Shown: positions 34,572 to 45,895 of the stretch, piece by piece
Layout of the letters: each line of letters begins with the position of its first letter
Position numbering within the stretch: the first letter of the stretch is position 1
Assembly: GCA_916613615.1 (NCBI GenBank)
Contig: OU744723.1
Location: forward strand, 67,971,226-68,035,225
Length of the DNA: 64,000 nt
Direction of reading: 5' to 3'
Source of the DNA: Steromphala cineraria
Lineage: Eukaryota; Mollusca; Gastropoda; Trochida; Trochidae
Notes under the pieces: model-generated
The model's input: the letters and a program-made list of their open reading frames with translations, nothing else
Told to the model about the DNA's origin: nothing
Databases searched by the model: none
Translations under genes and position numbers: made by a program

Positions 34572-37500
34572 GTGAGTTTCATTACTTGTGTAAAATAGAT
34601 GCTCAATTAAAAATGCCGAAAATTATTAATTTCCAAATACATATATTAAATTTTTTTTGAGTTGATAAGCTGAAAAATGTTAGTTTTCATGGATCTTCTT
34701 TAGAAAAGATTTAATTTTGAACAAATAAAATATTCAGATGAACAACTCTATCAAGTTGAAGACATGAAAACGTAATATATGTTTTCAGAAACTATGTTGT
34801 AAGTTTTTGTAATGGTCTATGCAAATAATGTTTTCATGAACATGACCAGATCGGCTGTTTTCATTCAGAAGGTAGAACATCACCTAGGAAATTGGTCTAT
34901 CTAAGAGTTCAATATTTGAATATTCATTTTGTTTTGCAAATGTAACATGTTATTCATGTAATTGCTTTGAAATAAGCATTCATTTTTCAGTAATTCAGAT
35001 ATTCTCGAAAACAAGTTATATTCATAATAATAGAGGGTAAACTTTCTCTATCAGGTGAAACACACATATATATGAATATAGATCTTTTATCAGAAATACA
35101 TGTAAGTGAAGGGTTGAAATGGTTGCGCTAATTATGTTTTCATTCACAAAGTCATGGCCGGGTCTAATGTTTTCAGATGAGTCTGTCGAGATCACGCAAA
35201 CGCCTCCAGAGAAACCACCGCGGGCCATCAACACGTCACGTGACTTCACCCCCCATCCTCTGGGTCGTAGCCCCAGCGCAGAGTTCGCCTTTGAGATAGC
35301 TCGGAAGAGAGGTGAGACTGCTATGATTGATAGAAGATATCTGTCTTTACTTGACTAATAACATGATGACTTCATTTCTACCTCAGGAGATGAGATTAAC
35401 AGTATTTATCAAGGATTTATATAATGGTTTGTTATATTAAGTGCTGAAAAATAAAATGTTTTCAAAACATTGTCAGTTTCATAATGAGTGGCCACTTGGA
35501 AGGGTAATAGGGTATTGTTATATAAGAAATTGTCACACCATAGTTCCATGATGTCAAACTCTTGAAAATATGTTACTGGAGAGTAAATATATATACTTTG
35601 TTGCTAGATGTAGATTGACAATTTTTTTGATCTCATTTATTTGTCACAGTTTCATTGCATTACTTGATACGTATGATACAGCTGTTCTTATTTTCTGTCT
35701 TGTATGTTACAGCTGTTCTGATTGGTGTATCTCAGGCAGCAGAGGCCCTAGTAACGCTTTTCGCTCTAGCAAGAGATCCTTTCGACAAGGTAAGATAAAT
35801 TACATTTTTAGCTCATCTGGCCAGTAAGGCCCGATGGGCTTATGGCATGGCATGGTGGCTGACATCTGTCCGTCAATACGTAAACTTTGTGCATTTTTTA
35901 CTTCTAAGGCCTCGAAAGCTGAAACTTTGTGTACATACTCCTTGACTAGTGAGGATTAAAAATTGTAGCTTTGGTGGGCCTGTGGCCCCTGATAAAGGAC
36001 ATATCAAATAATAAGAATAAAATTTGTATTATGCGAGCATAATACATATATTTTATTGCTATTTTATGATATTCACAAAGTTAAGAAATATTCCTTCATG
36101 AAATGATTTTTTCATAGTGATAGAAACGTCTTCTACAATTTATCAACATATTAAGTCTGATTTCCAGTGCATGAGCAAACATTGTTTTTTCTATATAACA
36201 CAAAATTTGTATGAACCACTTGTCAATGTTGCTACAACGGGAAGTAACTATAACTGCATTTTGAAAAGCTGCATTGTCATGGAGGTTACGGCATCCTTAG
36301 ATTAAACGCCGATTATTTGCGAAGGTTGGGTTGTTACGTTTGTAACTACGCTACTAGATAATGTGTACTATCACTAGAATATGATTTTTATTGCTGGTAA
36401 TTTGGTAACCGACACGGTGAAAGCTGTCTAGGCCTATGTTACTCGTGAAAATTGAATCACATACTTCTTTGAAAGCTGATATTGTTAGGTGCATATCGTT
36501 ATTTTTTTTGTAAATGCACGATGAAAACAACTTGAAATGCTTTGATTATCAAGATATTTCTAAAATACGAATGCGTGATAAGTGAACTCCGACAGATTTT
36601 GTTTACAATTTGTTATTCGATAAAAAAAAAAAAAACCCTGAAAACTCCCGATGACGTTATTGCTGAGAATCCTGAGATCAGTCGGCTGTATCTAGCGTCA
36701 TCCAACTCCTTATCTTGATATTTCCATCTTCTAAAATGCCTCTCACAGAACTGGGAGTAGGCGAGACATCTTCACAAGGAACACGGGGATATTCGTTCCT
36801 CTAGCTATTTTTTCTCAGAAATCATCCAGGTGAACATTGACGGGGAGAAGTTATTGTATGGAAATGTTTAATTGCAGCTGAGACTAGGGAGTTCTGCTGA
36901 GAATCCTGAGATCAGTCGGCTCGTGGTCAGTCAGCTGTGTCCGGCGGTGGAGCACGTGGTGGAGGATGGGATGAAGGCTTTCCTCACCGGCTTCCACGTC
37001 TTCGGCAAGATCCACATCACTCCCTGGAAGGTGGCCGAGATGTCGTCGGAGATTGGTGAGTTCATAATATCTTTACATGTCAGTCCTTAAATTCTGCAGC
37101 CATCTGAGTAACTCTGAGAAGAAGTCCTTGCCGAATGAGGGTTCTAATAAGCACTAGTCCAGTAGACCATGGCTAGTAGAAAACTGAAATGTATCAACTG
37201 GTAGTCTGAAGGACTCATGACATGATAAAGATACCAAGATTACTTCAATGTTTTGGGCAAGCTGGAATTGTGTTATACAAGAAATACACTAGTCTGAAGA
37301 GAAATTTTAACCCTGGCTGATCCTTGAAAGCTTATTGAAGCCATAAGTTTTATTCCTGTAAAAAAGTTGCAGAGATGTCCTCAGAGATGGTTGAGTATAA
37401 TGAGAATTGTGTTACCTCCTCACCAGGTCCCTGGTAATTCAAGTGTAGGCAATGGCCAAAGATTTATAGGATCTATCCTTGGTTTTGAGCTCACTCATCA

Positions 37501-40500
37501 GAAGGACTTGCATTGTTCTGCCATGTTCAGTATTTAATTGTGTTTCCTGATAATTGTCCATAGAAATTTAAATCAGATTTAGGATTAACATGTACACTGA
37601 GAAATCTCCTAATATTTGGCAGCTTATGTAGTGGTTGATATTTAAGAGTGATCATCCTTACATTTTGTCAAAGATTGTCTTATGAGTTGTTGTTTGATGT
37701 ATTGATGTGCCTGGTTGTTTGCAGGGCCGTACACACGAGCTGTCAATGAGCTGGTGCGTCAACTCAAGATGAAACAGAACCTGATCTCCAACAGACAGAA
37801 GTTCTATGCTTTCATCATTGGTCTCCTTAAGTAAGTAGACACAAATTAATCAGACAATTGAATTTATTTGGTGATTGCAGTGAGGGAAAAGGGTATCCAC
37901 AGCCAAGCTAAGGTCGTTTTTATCCTCCCCTTACTGTCATCACTCTTACATGTTTGTATTCCCCAGTTCATTTCTGCCATTGCTTTCTGTTGCATTACTG
38001 TGAAAGAACTTACAGTTGGATTCTCTTTATAAGTACCAGAATGTTAACTACATTTCACTTTTGACTTTAAAGGGCCTGAATTGCTAAAGCTGATGTTAGA
38101 TTCTTTATAATCAGTCTTGATTTTTGGAATGAACCTCGTGTAAATCCATCAATGTAAAACAAGTTTTACAATTCACTTTAACATCTCTCCATTGTGTTCC
38201 AGCCTGCGACTGTTGGACTTCTGGATGGGCTATGTTCGGAGCAAGAAGAACATCGTGGAACGGTGCTATACCCCCGGCGCTATCCTGAGCCTCGGTCAGT
38301 CCCACCTACAGAGAGGCTATGATGACATGCTCCTCTCTCTCCAACCGCTCGCTGTGCTCCCGTTCCAACTGGAGTTTGATATCGTCACCCCTAGCGTTAA
38401 ACAGACGGTTCAGGCATCTCCGGAGAAGAAGGTTGAAAGTTCTCCCCCTAGAAATGAAGAGCAGCTGATGACAGAATCTGACAGAGTGTCAAGGGTGACA
38501 GAGGATGTCAAAGATATGAAGCTTTTTGAAAATGCTACATTTCCGAGAACAAGAACACCTTTGAAGAACATGACGACATTCAAGGGAGGTAACTCTGAGA
38601 AGAAGTCCTTGCTTCCTCCGTCGCCTACCAGAATGCCGGGGACGTCACCAACATCTAGTCCTGAAACATCGACGACCAAGGACAAGGAGGATCCTGAACA
38701 GAGAACAAGCATGATCCAGAGTCCAGTCACTTCCATCACCAACCTGGCCGCCAAGTTCCTTCAGAAGACTCAGAGTCTAGACAGAGGCTACAGGAACACA
38801 GAGTACAGCTTTGGCAGTGGGAAAGCTAAACAGACAAGCCTCGACTTCTCTCAGGAGATTGGTCAAGGATCACAAGAAGCGAGGCATGTTGTCCTGGATG
38901 GGAGACAATCTCAAGAAAGTTTGTCAACATCTACATCTCAGACAATGATGCAGCCGAAACAATCTCCAAGGAACTCCTTCAACATCATCTCCTTCTTTGA
39001 CAAGCTTCTCCTCCCCGACAAGATGAACCCTAAGTCTGCTCCCTCAAGAACAAGCTGGACAGAGGGTCAGGGAGCACCTCAGCCAACCGAGGCTGACAAC
39101 TCTGGGACCAAAAGTCTCTCACCCAAGCATCAGAAAGACCAGGAAGATCTGAAGAACCTGGAGGATGGGGCTGGGGAGACCATGTGTGAGGGTCTCAAGT
39201 CTGATGAAGACATCATTGTAGAGACCACTGAGTCCGATGAAAGCAACCCTGACATCCAGAAGACTGGTGCCAAAACTGACAGCAACTTGAATGGGAAAGA
39301 TTCCAAAGGGGTCAAGGATGATGAACTGAAGCATGAGGATGCAAAAGCTGTCATCAAAGATGATGAGGCTGATGCCAAGTTTGATGCCAAGGATCCCGAT
39401 TCTGAAGTGCCAGAAGTGATCAGGACAAGTGCTGATGAAGGATTGCCATGTGTTCTGACTGCTCCTGTAGTTACGTCACCGCCTCCCAGCGACACTAAGG
39501 CTGTCACAAGAAGAGAAAATCGCCTGGAAGTTGGCCTCGGAACAATCTACCCCAATGTGGACATTAATGCTAACTCGCCGGACTTCCACCCTGATCATTA
39601 TGCAATAGGTATTCATGGCTCTCTTGCCAGCCAATCAGAATCAAAGCCGTCTGGTCCTAGCCAATCAGAATCAAAACAAGCTGAAGCTAACCAATCAGAA
39701 TCAAAGTCAGCAAACACCAGCAGACCAGAATCAGAGGTTGTTTGCCATTGTACTAACGTTGAACTGAAACCAGCTGACGGCAACCAATCAGAACACAGCG
39801 AGCAGAGCATGAGCGACCAATCAGGATCCCAGGATGAGGGTTTGAAACCAGGCGAGCCTAGCAGCGATTCTTCCGTGGATTCTTTCCAGAACCCCAAGTA
39901 CAGGTAAACCTGGCAAGGGTTTGATGATTTGCACGGTAGAGATATATATATATATATATATATAATATTCATCTTCTGTGAGTAGTTCAAAAGGTTCCTT
40001 GTTTTGATAGAATATAGGTATCTGGAGATTATTTGAGAAGATAATCATAGAATAAAAATCATAATAATTCATCTGACAATTTAAAAATGTTTGATAAATG
40101 TAATTTGTTTTTGTAAAATTCTTAAACATATCCAGTTTAAGATCAATGTTTTTGTTCATGAATCACTCATCAAAATCATTGGCAAATATTTTGTTGCTTA
40201 TCTATCTTTATCTTCATGGCTTTGCAAAGGGACGTTTGAGGGTTTTAAAGAAGTCAGGCTAATAAGAAAATTAGAATTTATGAAAACATTTTCTGTTATC
40301 TGCTCCTTGATCAGTTTAAGCCTAGAATTGAAATTTGTTTGAATGAGAAGATCCTTAAAAGATCCTTGTAAATTGTAATTTAAGAAAAGTTCATTGGTTA
40401 TCTTCGCTGAAGGGGGAAATCATGCTTTCCACATAGGTTTATATGTTGCCCAAATTATTTTGATTAAATAAAATCAAAGCAGGCCTTAAATAATTTTATG

Positions 40501-43500
40501 ATCTCATCCAAAGTTTATGTCTTGTTTATCATCAGTAATGTAGATGAAATATAATCAACTATTAGAAACTTAGCTAGACTATTTTAACAGTATGCATGCA
40601 CATCTTGTTGCCACGGTTACTGACACATGTATTTTCATGCATGCATCTGCTGACAGACAGGATGTGTGTGCGTGTTTCTTCCCAATGGGCATTTGAGGTC
40701 AAGGTCGTTTGGCTAAGTAAGGTGAAGGTCATTTGTATGAAGGTGAAGGCCATTAGAGCTGCAACTTCCTGTTTTGTGTATGAGCCTATCGAGGCATGAG
40801 CTTGCCTTGTCGCTAATCCCACTTGCATATGGTTTAATGCCAAGAGCTTTGTTTCAGTGTTTCAAACTTTATTTGCAGTTTGATGATTTGAATGTTGCGT
40901 TTGGTTGAGATCTTGCAATCTTGCAGATCTTGCAATGATATGACTTTCAATCTACTTACATCAAGACAATAGGAAAATTTATATAGTTATTTATATATAT
41001 ATACAGTAATGAAAGTTAATGACATTATCCTGACAACTCTTCATTGTATGAAGTTTGTGATACTGTTGTGTTTTGACTTTGTTTCATTGGCTTTTAATCC
41101 TGTCAGTTTTTCTATAAGCTTGACCTCACACTGTGTCTTTTGATAATATCCCAATTATTATTTGAAAATTGGTGATGATTTTGTGCCTAATTAGACTTCT
41201 CGTGAATTTCAGTGTTGTGTGCATGAAAGAATGATTGCTATGGTTTGTGATTATTTTGTTCTCTAGAAGTTGGTCTTGATATTAGAATTGTCTTAGTTGT
41301 AGTGTATTTGCATGAAGCGTAATACTCAGATCGAAAATGTTCTCTTTTGATTTGTCAAACCAGTGAAATAGTAAAACATTTATATAAGATGTGAATTAAG
41401 TTGATTGTAGACAAAATCAAATGTATTTTTCAAGATCTTAATATCAATAAACAATCTTGCATTCATTAAATCATCTTAACAGAGGAGGATTAACCCGCCA
41501 ACAACGCATGGAGATATCCGCAGAAAAGGATGGATATCGTTCCTCGTAACTGTAATGCAATTTAGAAAAGTATCTCAATATATTGGTACTTTTCAAATTC
41601 AAGAATATGCATGGTATCTTGTCTTAATATGAGCGTTCAGAACGATCATCATTGCTCATCTATGAGCCGTTTTTGAAAGGGATATTTCAGTGTATGAAAT
41701 AAGACCCGTCTGACAGCCCGAAACGGGTAACTTCTGGTCTGGGCTGGTAACTTTTTAATGTTTTTGTTGAATTTGACCATGAAATTGAGTAAAAGCATTC
41801 TTTCGGGCTGGTAACTTCTCAGGCTTATTTCATACACTGGATATTTTTCAATCACCGTTTATGACCTGTATACATATTTGAACTTTTTTCACAACACAAC
41901 TTCAGACTTTGTTAAGCCATGTCCATAAAATTATGTTTTATTTAAATGCGTTTTAGGCAGGAGGGAAATTGCTCATTTTTAAACGTTCCATATATTCAAA
42001 ATTTTCAGAAGTGTGTACCGATTCGTATCATGTTGCTACAATATTACAATATTCCGATATACGGATAATACCGCACATCCTTTATAGTTACCAATCTCAA
42101 TAAATTAAGAACTTTATTGTTTTACTTCATTAGCGTACACATTTCACCAGGTTCTGAGCCAGCAACCAAAGCTTTCATTCTGATTGGCTGGATTTGAATG
42201 AGGTCACTGATGGTTTGATTAACGGAGCCTGGTGAGAACAATATGCTAGACTAGTGAAGCAGTATGGATCTTAAGTCATTCAGATTTAAGCTGGCATTCC
42301 ATCTGTACGTCCTGCGTGATGCGTGATGCATATTCGGACTCTCTCGTGAGCATTCCATCAAGCATCTAGCACTACGCATTACGCTTACATGGAATGAACT
42401 TCTACTATCATAGTGTAAAGTGTTGAATACGCATTGCGCACTACGTATTATGCACTACGGACATAAGGAATGCAGGCTATAGTGTGTTACATGATTCGAA
42501 GACATGAGCCCTCTCTTTAGACAGTCTTCAGGGCTGAAAAGAAAGCTCAAGTTTTCAAACATGTAATACTATTCTGGGCCTTCTATGGATCTCCCCATTT
42601 GTTAATGGCGGCTTTATCCTCATCTATTTAGGATAAATGCTTGAAAACGATACAAGAAGCTGTATCGAAACGTTGTGTACTCGAATAAAGAAGTTGTTAT
42701 CCATAAATATTCGTACTTACTCATCTATTTAGTTGCAAAATTGGATTTGGTTGGTCTGTGAATCCTCTAGTGAATCCGCATGTTCCTAAACAGGTCGTCT
42801 AGCGCTGTCTGATAGAACTTACATCCCATTTCAGTTTCTGATATCATGCCATCATGTATCCTGAAATAAGAGACTTAATAGTCATTTTAGTACTTTGGGT
42901 CGGCTTGGATTTTTTGATATTTGGCTAGAACTTGAGGAAAGTACATTCTTTGCCTGCGGTTTTAATATGAGATTTCTTTTAAATTTATTACTCAGAATAT
43001 TTGGCACTAATCTATAGTTGTGATTCTATCAATAATTAGCTCTGTATAATGAGTGTTAATTTAAACCTCTGTTCTTCCTAGAAAAATGCTGCAACTACAA
43101 CCAGAGCCTTTTAAAAATGTCAAATTGTAGTCACTGTGACAATTCTACTTTGATAAAGTATCAAGCAATTTCAACCTTCATGCATCTAATAATATCACTT
43201 TTAAGGATTTCATAGATACATTTATTCAGTGCCGAAACATCAAGTTTTGTAGCTACAGTGATTATTCTACCAGGGATTCTATGAGTATTAATTTCAACTT
43301 CTTTTCAGTTCATATTGCTTCCTATAACATATGAATACCAACCGGCTGCCTCTATAATCATCAAATACTCATCACAACCATATTCACATCACCGACTTTG
43401 TTAAAAAGAGTTCACAAGTTCATCTTTGATTAATATTTTATTTACACATATTGTATTTGTAAGTCAGTTGTATGGTTAAGATGTTTAACCTCTGTATTGG

Positions 43501-45137
43501 CTTGTTTTGAAACTCTGATGCTTACTATATCAACTGATCTTAAAACAAATGCATCCAAATGATTCCCTAAGTCCGTAGCATTGTCTTCATGTTTCACCTG
43601 AATAAGATCATTGTTACAGAATCATTTTTCATACTGTTTTTTTCATTTTGTTGTTCTTGTTTTTTGTTCATTCAGATCACTCCCACCAAGATGTTTAATC
43701 ACATATGTATTGCACGGTAAATACTCTGTTTTCATTCTGCACCATCATGCATATGTGACAACGTCTAGTAAAAGCATCAATAATTATCTTACTCCTTTTA
43801 TCTATATCAGTGTCTAGAAAATTTCAAAACACTGCATTTATCAAAGGACAAAGCTCTAATTCTGATCTTAATGATTGGATTTTCAAATCTGTTCATCCAA
43901 TTACCAATACTGTTACAAAAGCCATTTCTTGGATCTAAATGGCTCGTAAATTCAGTTTCAAATGCTCTGGGGTCTAGAAAGCATTCTCTGAGATTTGAAT
44001 CATAAGAAAGTCTCTCAAAATGATTCTCCTCTTTTTACCTGGGAAGTGTTTTTCAACCCTTTTATTATTTCTAGGATTCAACAATCCTCATATAGTATAA
44101 ACATATTTTATTCAACAAAGTGAATATGGATGGGTAAACAAGCCGCAAAGTCTTATATAAATATCTCTCCATCAATCCTCGTAAACCAGTATGCAAATGA
44201 CTGTTACATATGTATTTCCTGACTATTAAAGTTTTGTATTTTTAATTGTGTGTTTCATGTCAATATTTCAATTTTAATTCATTTTCTTATCTTCAATCAT
44301 ATCATGTCTTACTGTTATGTCTATGTTTCCTGTGACCATCGTTTCAGTGTTCATACTCATGACATCAACTCATTGTAAATTCAGTCTTTTTAAATTCGGC
44401 CTACCGGTAGTTCTGAGGAATAAAGGTTTAAAAGTTAACTAAACCAAGGATCAAGATGGTCAAGGGGTTTCTTCCGACCATTGCTCATGTTCAAATGTAA
44501 GCTCACAAGTTGTCCGGCACAAGTCCCAGTATCGAAAGCTAGGGGCAAGTAACTCTTGTTAACCTGCTTTCAACATGGCCACCGCTAGCTGTTTTTAAGC
44601 ATGATGATTTGATTGGTCCGTTAACAACTTGGTTTTGTCTGCGCTAAACTGGTAAATTATTATGAGATCAGACCCATTCGAGAGATCTTGGATTCTTTAG
44701 AGTTAATATTTGAAATATTTCTCAGAACTAGGTCATTTTTGATCAGACTCAGATGTAGCAACTATAACCATAAAATCATATTCTAGTGAGATTGATAGTG
44801 TTCGACAGATTAAGAGTTTGCTATGGTCCTAGTTTCCTGTCAAAGGATTGCAATGCTTTTATCAAAAATTCAAACTGAATTTCAAAAAGATTAATATTCC
44901 TTTCAACCACTTTTTCTTGATTGTAGATACGTGACAACCCTCCTGTCTTGTGAACCAGACGATAACGACCATATGGCCTACGAGTCCGGGGAATATCTAG
45001 AAGTCCTAGCTCAGCTTGATGATGATTGGCTGTACTGTGCAAGGGGGAAAGGCGAGGGATTGGTCAGAAGATGTGTTGTTCAGCCAATCACTGATGAGGA
45101 GATGTTTGAAAATCTACATGACAACTTTTATCGCTGA
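31202..45137 (+). CDS. RUSC: RUN and SH3 domain-containing protein (RUSC1/RUSC2, iporin/NESCA family)
   Basis: Seven coding exons: 31202-34571, 35177-35311, 35713-35789, 36878-37055, 37725-37830, 38203-39903 and 44927-45137. All junctions are GT-AG, phases agree, and the spliced length is 5778 nt, giving 1925 residues plus stop. Residues 1-1165 are disordered and rich in Ser, Pro and Arg, with twin motifs TWKD(V/L)SPTKE and NSLPDLS. An RVSF motif is at 1058-1061. The RUN domain is about 1170-1355 (landmarks CPAVEHVVEDGMKAF, FYAFIIGLLNLRLLDFW, LQPLAVLPFQLEFDI). An acidic linker with QSESK repeats follows, then a C-terminal SH3 at about 1858-1912 (DDDWLYCARG). RUN followed by terminal SH3 defines the RUSC family. 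These proteins act as adaptors in vesicle traffic and signalling, binding small GTPases and motor-linked cargo. The ATG at 31202 is the first in the exon; the frame stays open to the acceptor at 31087, so the true start may lie in an upstream exon. RUSC1 versus RUSC2 is not decidable, and it may be the single invertebrate ancestor. Confidence 0.92.
35177..35311 (+). CDS. RUSC: RUSC coding exon 2
   Basis: Acceptor ttttcag at 35170-35176 and donor GTGAGA at 35312. Encodes NESVEITQTPPEKPPR and then AEFAFEIARKRG, the lead-in to the RUN domain. The entry phase matches exon 1 (codon split after one base). Confidence 0.88.
35713..35789 (+). CDS. RUSC: RUSC coding exon 3 (RUN helix 1)
   Basis: Acceptor atgttacag to 35712 and donor GTAAGA at 35790. 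77 nt encode AVLIGVSQAAEALVTLFALA and RDPFDK, the first RUN helix, comparable to the AVNIAVDLIVAHF region of human RUSC2. Confidence 0.9.
35806..35995 (+). mobile_element. Helitron-like 'TTTTTAGCTCATCTGG' fragment
   Basis: Starts 16 bp after RUSC exon 3. Shares ttttagctcatctggccagt, 'gatgggcttatggc', 'gtccgtca' and 'aaactttgtgcatttt' with the minus-strand element at 54027-54385 and with 51708-51947. The 3' end is truncated; CTAG terminus not seen. Confidence 0.6.
36661..36687 (+). repeat. 27-bp copy of RUSC exon 4 in intron 3
   Basis: Identical over 27 bp to exon positions 36895-36921 (starts tgctgagaatcctgagatca), with abrupt divergence at both ends. No usable splice signals follow. Confidence 0.85.
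36878..37055 (+). CDS. RUSC: RUSC coding exon 4 (RUN core)
   Basis: Acceptor aattgcag to 36877 and donor GTGAGT at 37056. Encodes LRLGSSAENPEISRLV, CPAVEHVVEDGMKAFLTGF and WKVAEMSSEI. A 27-bp piece of it (36895-36921) is repeated exactly at 36661-36687 in the preceding intron. Confidence 0.92.
37108..37131 (+). repeat. 24-bp copy of RUSC exon 6 in intron 4
   Basis: Identical over 24 bp to exon positions 38589-38612 (starts gtaactctgagaagaagtcc), with abrupt ends. Confidence 0.85.
37363..37400 (+). pseudogene. Degenerate copy of the 3' end of RUSC exon 4
   Basis: Conceptual reading K-V-A-E-M-S-S-E-M in the intron after exon 4 parallels K-V-A-E-M-S-S-E-I at the exon end, but with synonymous differences and the donor replaced by ggttga. 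It looks like an old exon-duplication relic. Confidence 0.45.
37725..37830 (+). CDS. RUSC: RUSC coding exon 5 (RUN)
   Basis: Acceptor gtttgcag to 37724 and donor GTAAGT at 37831. Encodes GPYTRAVNELVRQLKMKQ and KFYAFIIGLLN, the conserved RUN block IV region. Confidence 0.92.
38203..39903 (+). CDS. RUSC: RUSC coding exon 6 (RUN end, acidic linker)
   Basis: Acceptor gtgttccag to 38202 and donor GTAAAC at 39904. It completes the RUN domain (LRLLDFWMGYVRSKK to LPFQLEFDI). It then codes about 500 residues of disordered linker: Ser/Pro-rich, then an acidic Asp/Glu/Lys stretch (about 39220-39400), then three or four SQSESK/NQSESK repeats (39628-39735) made by a repeated 'ccaatcagaatcaaa'. Confidence 0.92.
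39942..39966. repeat. (AT)n microsatellite
   Basis: Alternating AT run just inside RUSC intron 6. Confidence 0.9.
41688..41839. mobile_element. hAT-like MITE (CAGTGT ends), copy 2
   Basis: 16-bp perfect TIRs CAGTGTATGAAATAAG and complement, flanked by gatattt at 41681-41687 and 41840-41846. The interior has the repeated phrase 'gggctggtaact'. Lies in RUSC intron 6. Confidence 0.78.
41995..42085 (-). mobile_element. MITE family B fragment
   Basis: Reverse-complement match to the left 85 bp of the element at 5236 (shared words gattcgtatcatgttg and gataataccgcacatccttta). Confidence 0.65.
42290..42482. repeat. Imperfect palindromic element
   Basis: The left end (gcattccatctgtacgtcct, gatgcgtgatgcat) is roughly inverted at the right end (atgcactacggacataagg, aatgc). 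The interior is rich in acgcattacgc/gcgtgatgcg words. Probably a MITE. Confidence 0.5.
42619..42732 (+). mobile_element. 88-bp retroelement tail with 13-bp TSD
   Basis: The 13-bp repeat ctcatctatttag lies at 42619-42631 and 42720-42732. Between them, 42632-42719 carries a small hairpin (cgatacaagaagctgtatcg), 'aaacgttg' and 'aataaagaagttgttatcca', like the tail at 26.8 kb. Short 5'-truncated insertions with such duplications are typical of target-primed reverse transcription. Confidence 0.7.
42733..44926. other. Rest of RUSC intron 6; no other exon seen
   Basis: AT-rich intronic DNA. The only repeat-like piece is near 44500-44600 (ggggcaagtaactcttgtta). Confidence 0.5.
44927..45137 (+). CDS. 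RUSC: RUSC coding exon 7 (SH3 domain, stop)
   Basis: Acceptor cttgattgtag to 44926; stop TGA 45135-45137. 70 residues form an SH3 domain: ALYDY-like start replaced by YVTTLLSCEP, the acidic/aromatic ESGEYLEVLAQ, and the signature DDDWLYCARGKGEGLVRR with the Trp of the ligand pocket. It matches the terminal SH3 of vertebrate RUSC proteins. Confidence 0.92.
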
Positions 45138-45610
45138 TTTCTTCTTAACGGCACTGTTATTTCTGTGTATCCAAATATATCGTCATGGTTACTTACAAAT
45201 TCAATTGTCTTGTTGACGCATGATTCATGATGTTTATCCCTTAGATTTTGTGGATTCAACATTTATCGTCTTCTCTCAGATATAGGGAGTCTTGAAGATG
45301 GATTTTGTTTGAAAGTATAAATTCATTATTAGTCAACCGAATTTATTGTAAAATGTCCTGTTTTGGCACTTGTTGAATTAATGTGTCATAGCCAAATGGT
45401 TTATGATGGTTGTCTGTCTACCAAATGTTGTCCTATGAAATCTTTCAGATATTTAAATCATTCATGTTTCACATAGATATACAACAGTGTTTGAAAGGAT
45501 TAATCTGCATCGTGTTGACAGAGTTACTTCCCTTTTCAAAAGATGATTTGATGATATTATGATTTATATCCCATAGAAAGATATGTACAAAAAACTGATA
45601 AAATAAAGGT
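45138..45610 (+). other. RUSC: Probable RUSC 3' UTR
   Basis: Follows the stop codon. The first good polyadenylation hexamer is AATAAA at 45602-45607. Extent is inferred. Confidence 0.4.
45602..45607 (+). terminator. Candidate polyadenylation signal, RUSC
   Basis: AATAAA hexamer 465 bp after the RUSC stop codon. Later hexamers cannot be excluded. Confidence 0.4.
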
Positions 45611-45639
45611 TACTCCAAGAAAGGAAACTAACTCTGTAT

Positions 45640-45895
45640 GGGAATGAATTTGCTGAAGAAAGATTACTCAGGAAGGAAGGTAACTTATGTGCAGGAAATA
45701 TAATGTAGAGGCTTTACATCTCTGTAAGTAGGATAACATTCACAAAGGGAGATAACTTAGCAAGGTAGGTAACTCCACGTAAGAGAGCTTATCTAAGAAA
45801 GGAGGAATCGCAGCAAATGAGGATGTTGTATAAGTATAGTAAGGGAGGCAACTCAAGCAAGGGAGATAACTCTGAAAGGGGAGGTAACTCTGTTT
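45640..45895 (+). repeat. Cluster of 'gggaggtaactc' short motifs
   Basis: About eight scattered copies of (a)agg(g)a(g/a)gtaact / gggagataact within 250 bp. This short motif is very common in molluscan DNA. Confidence 0.6.
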
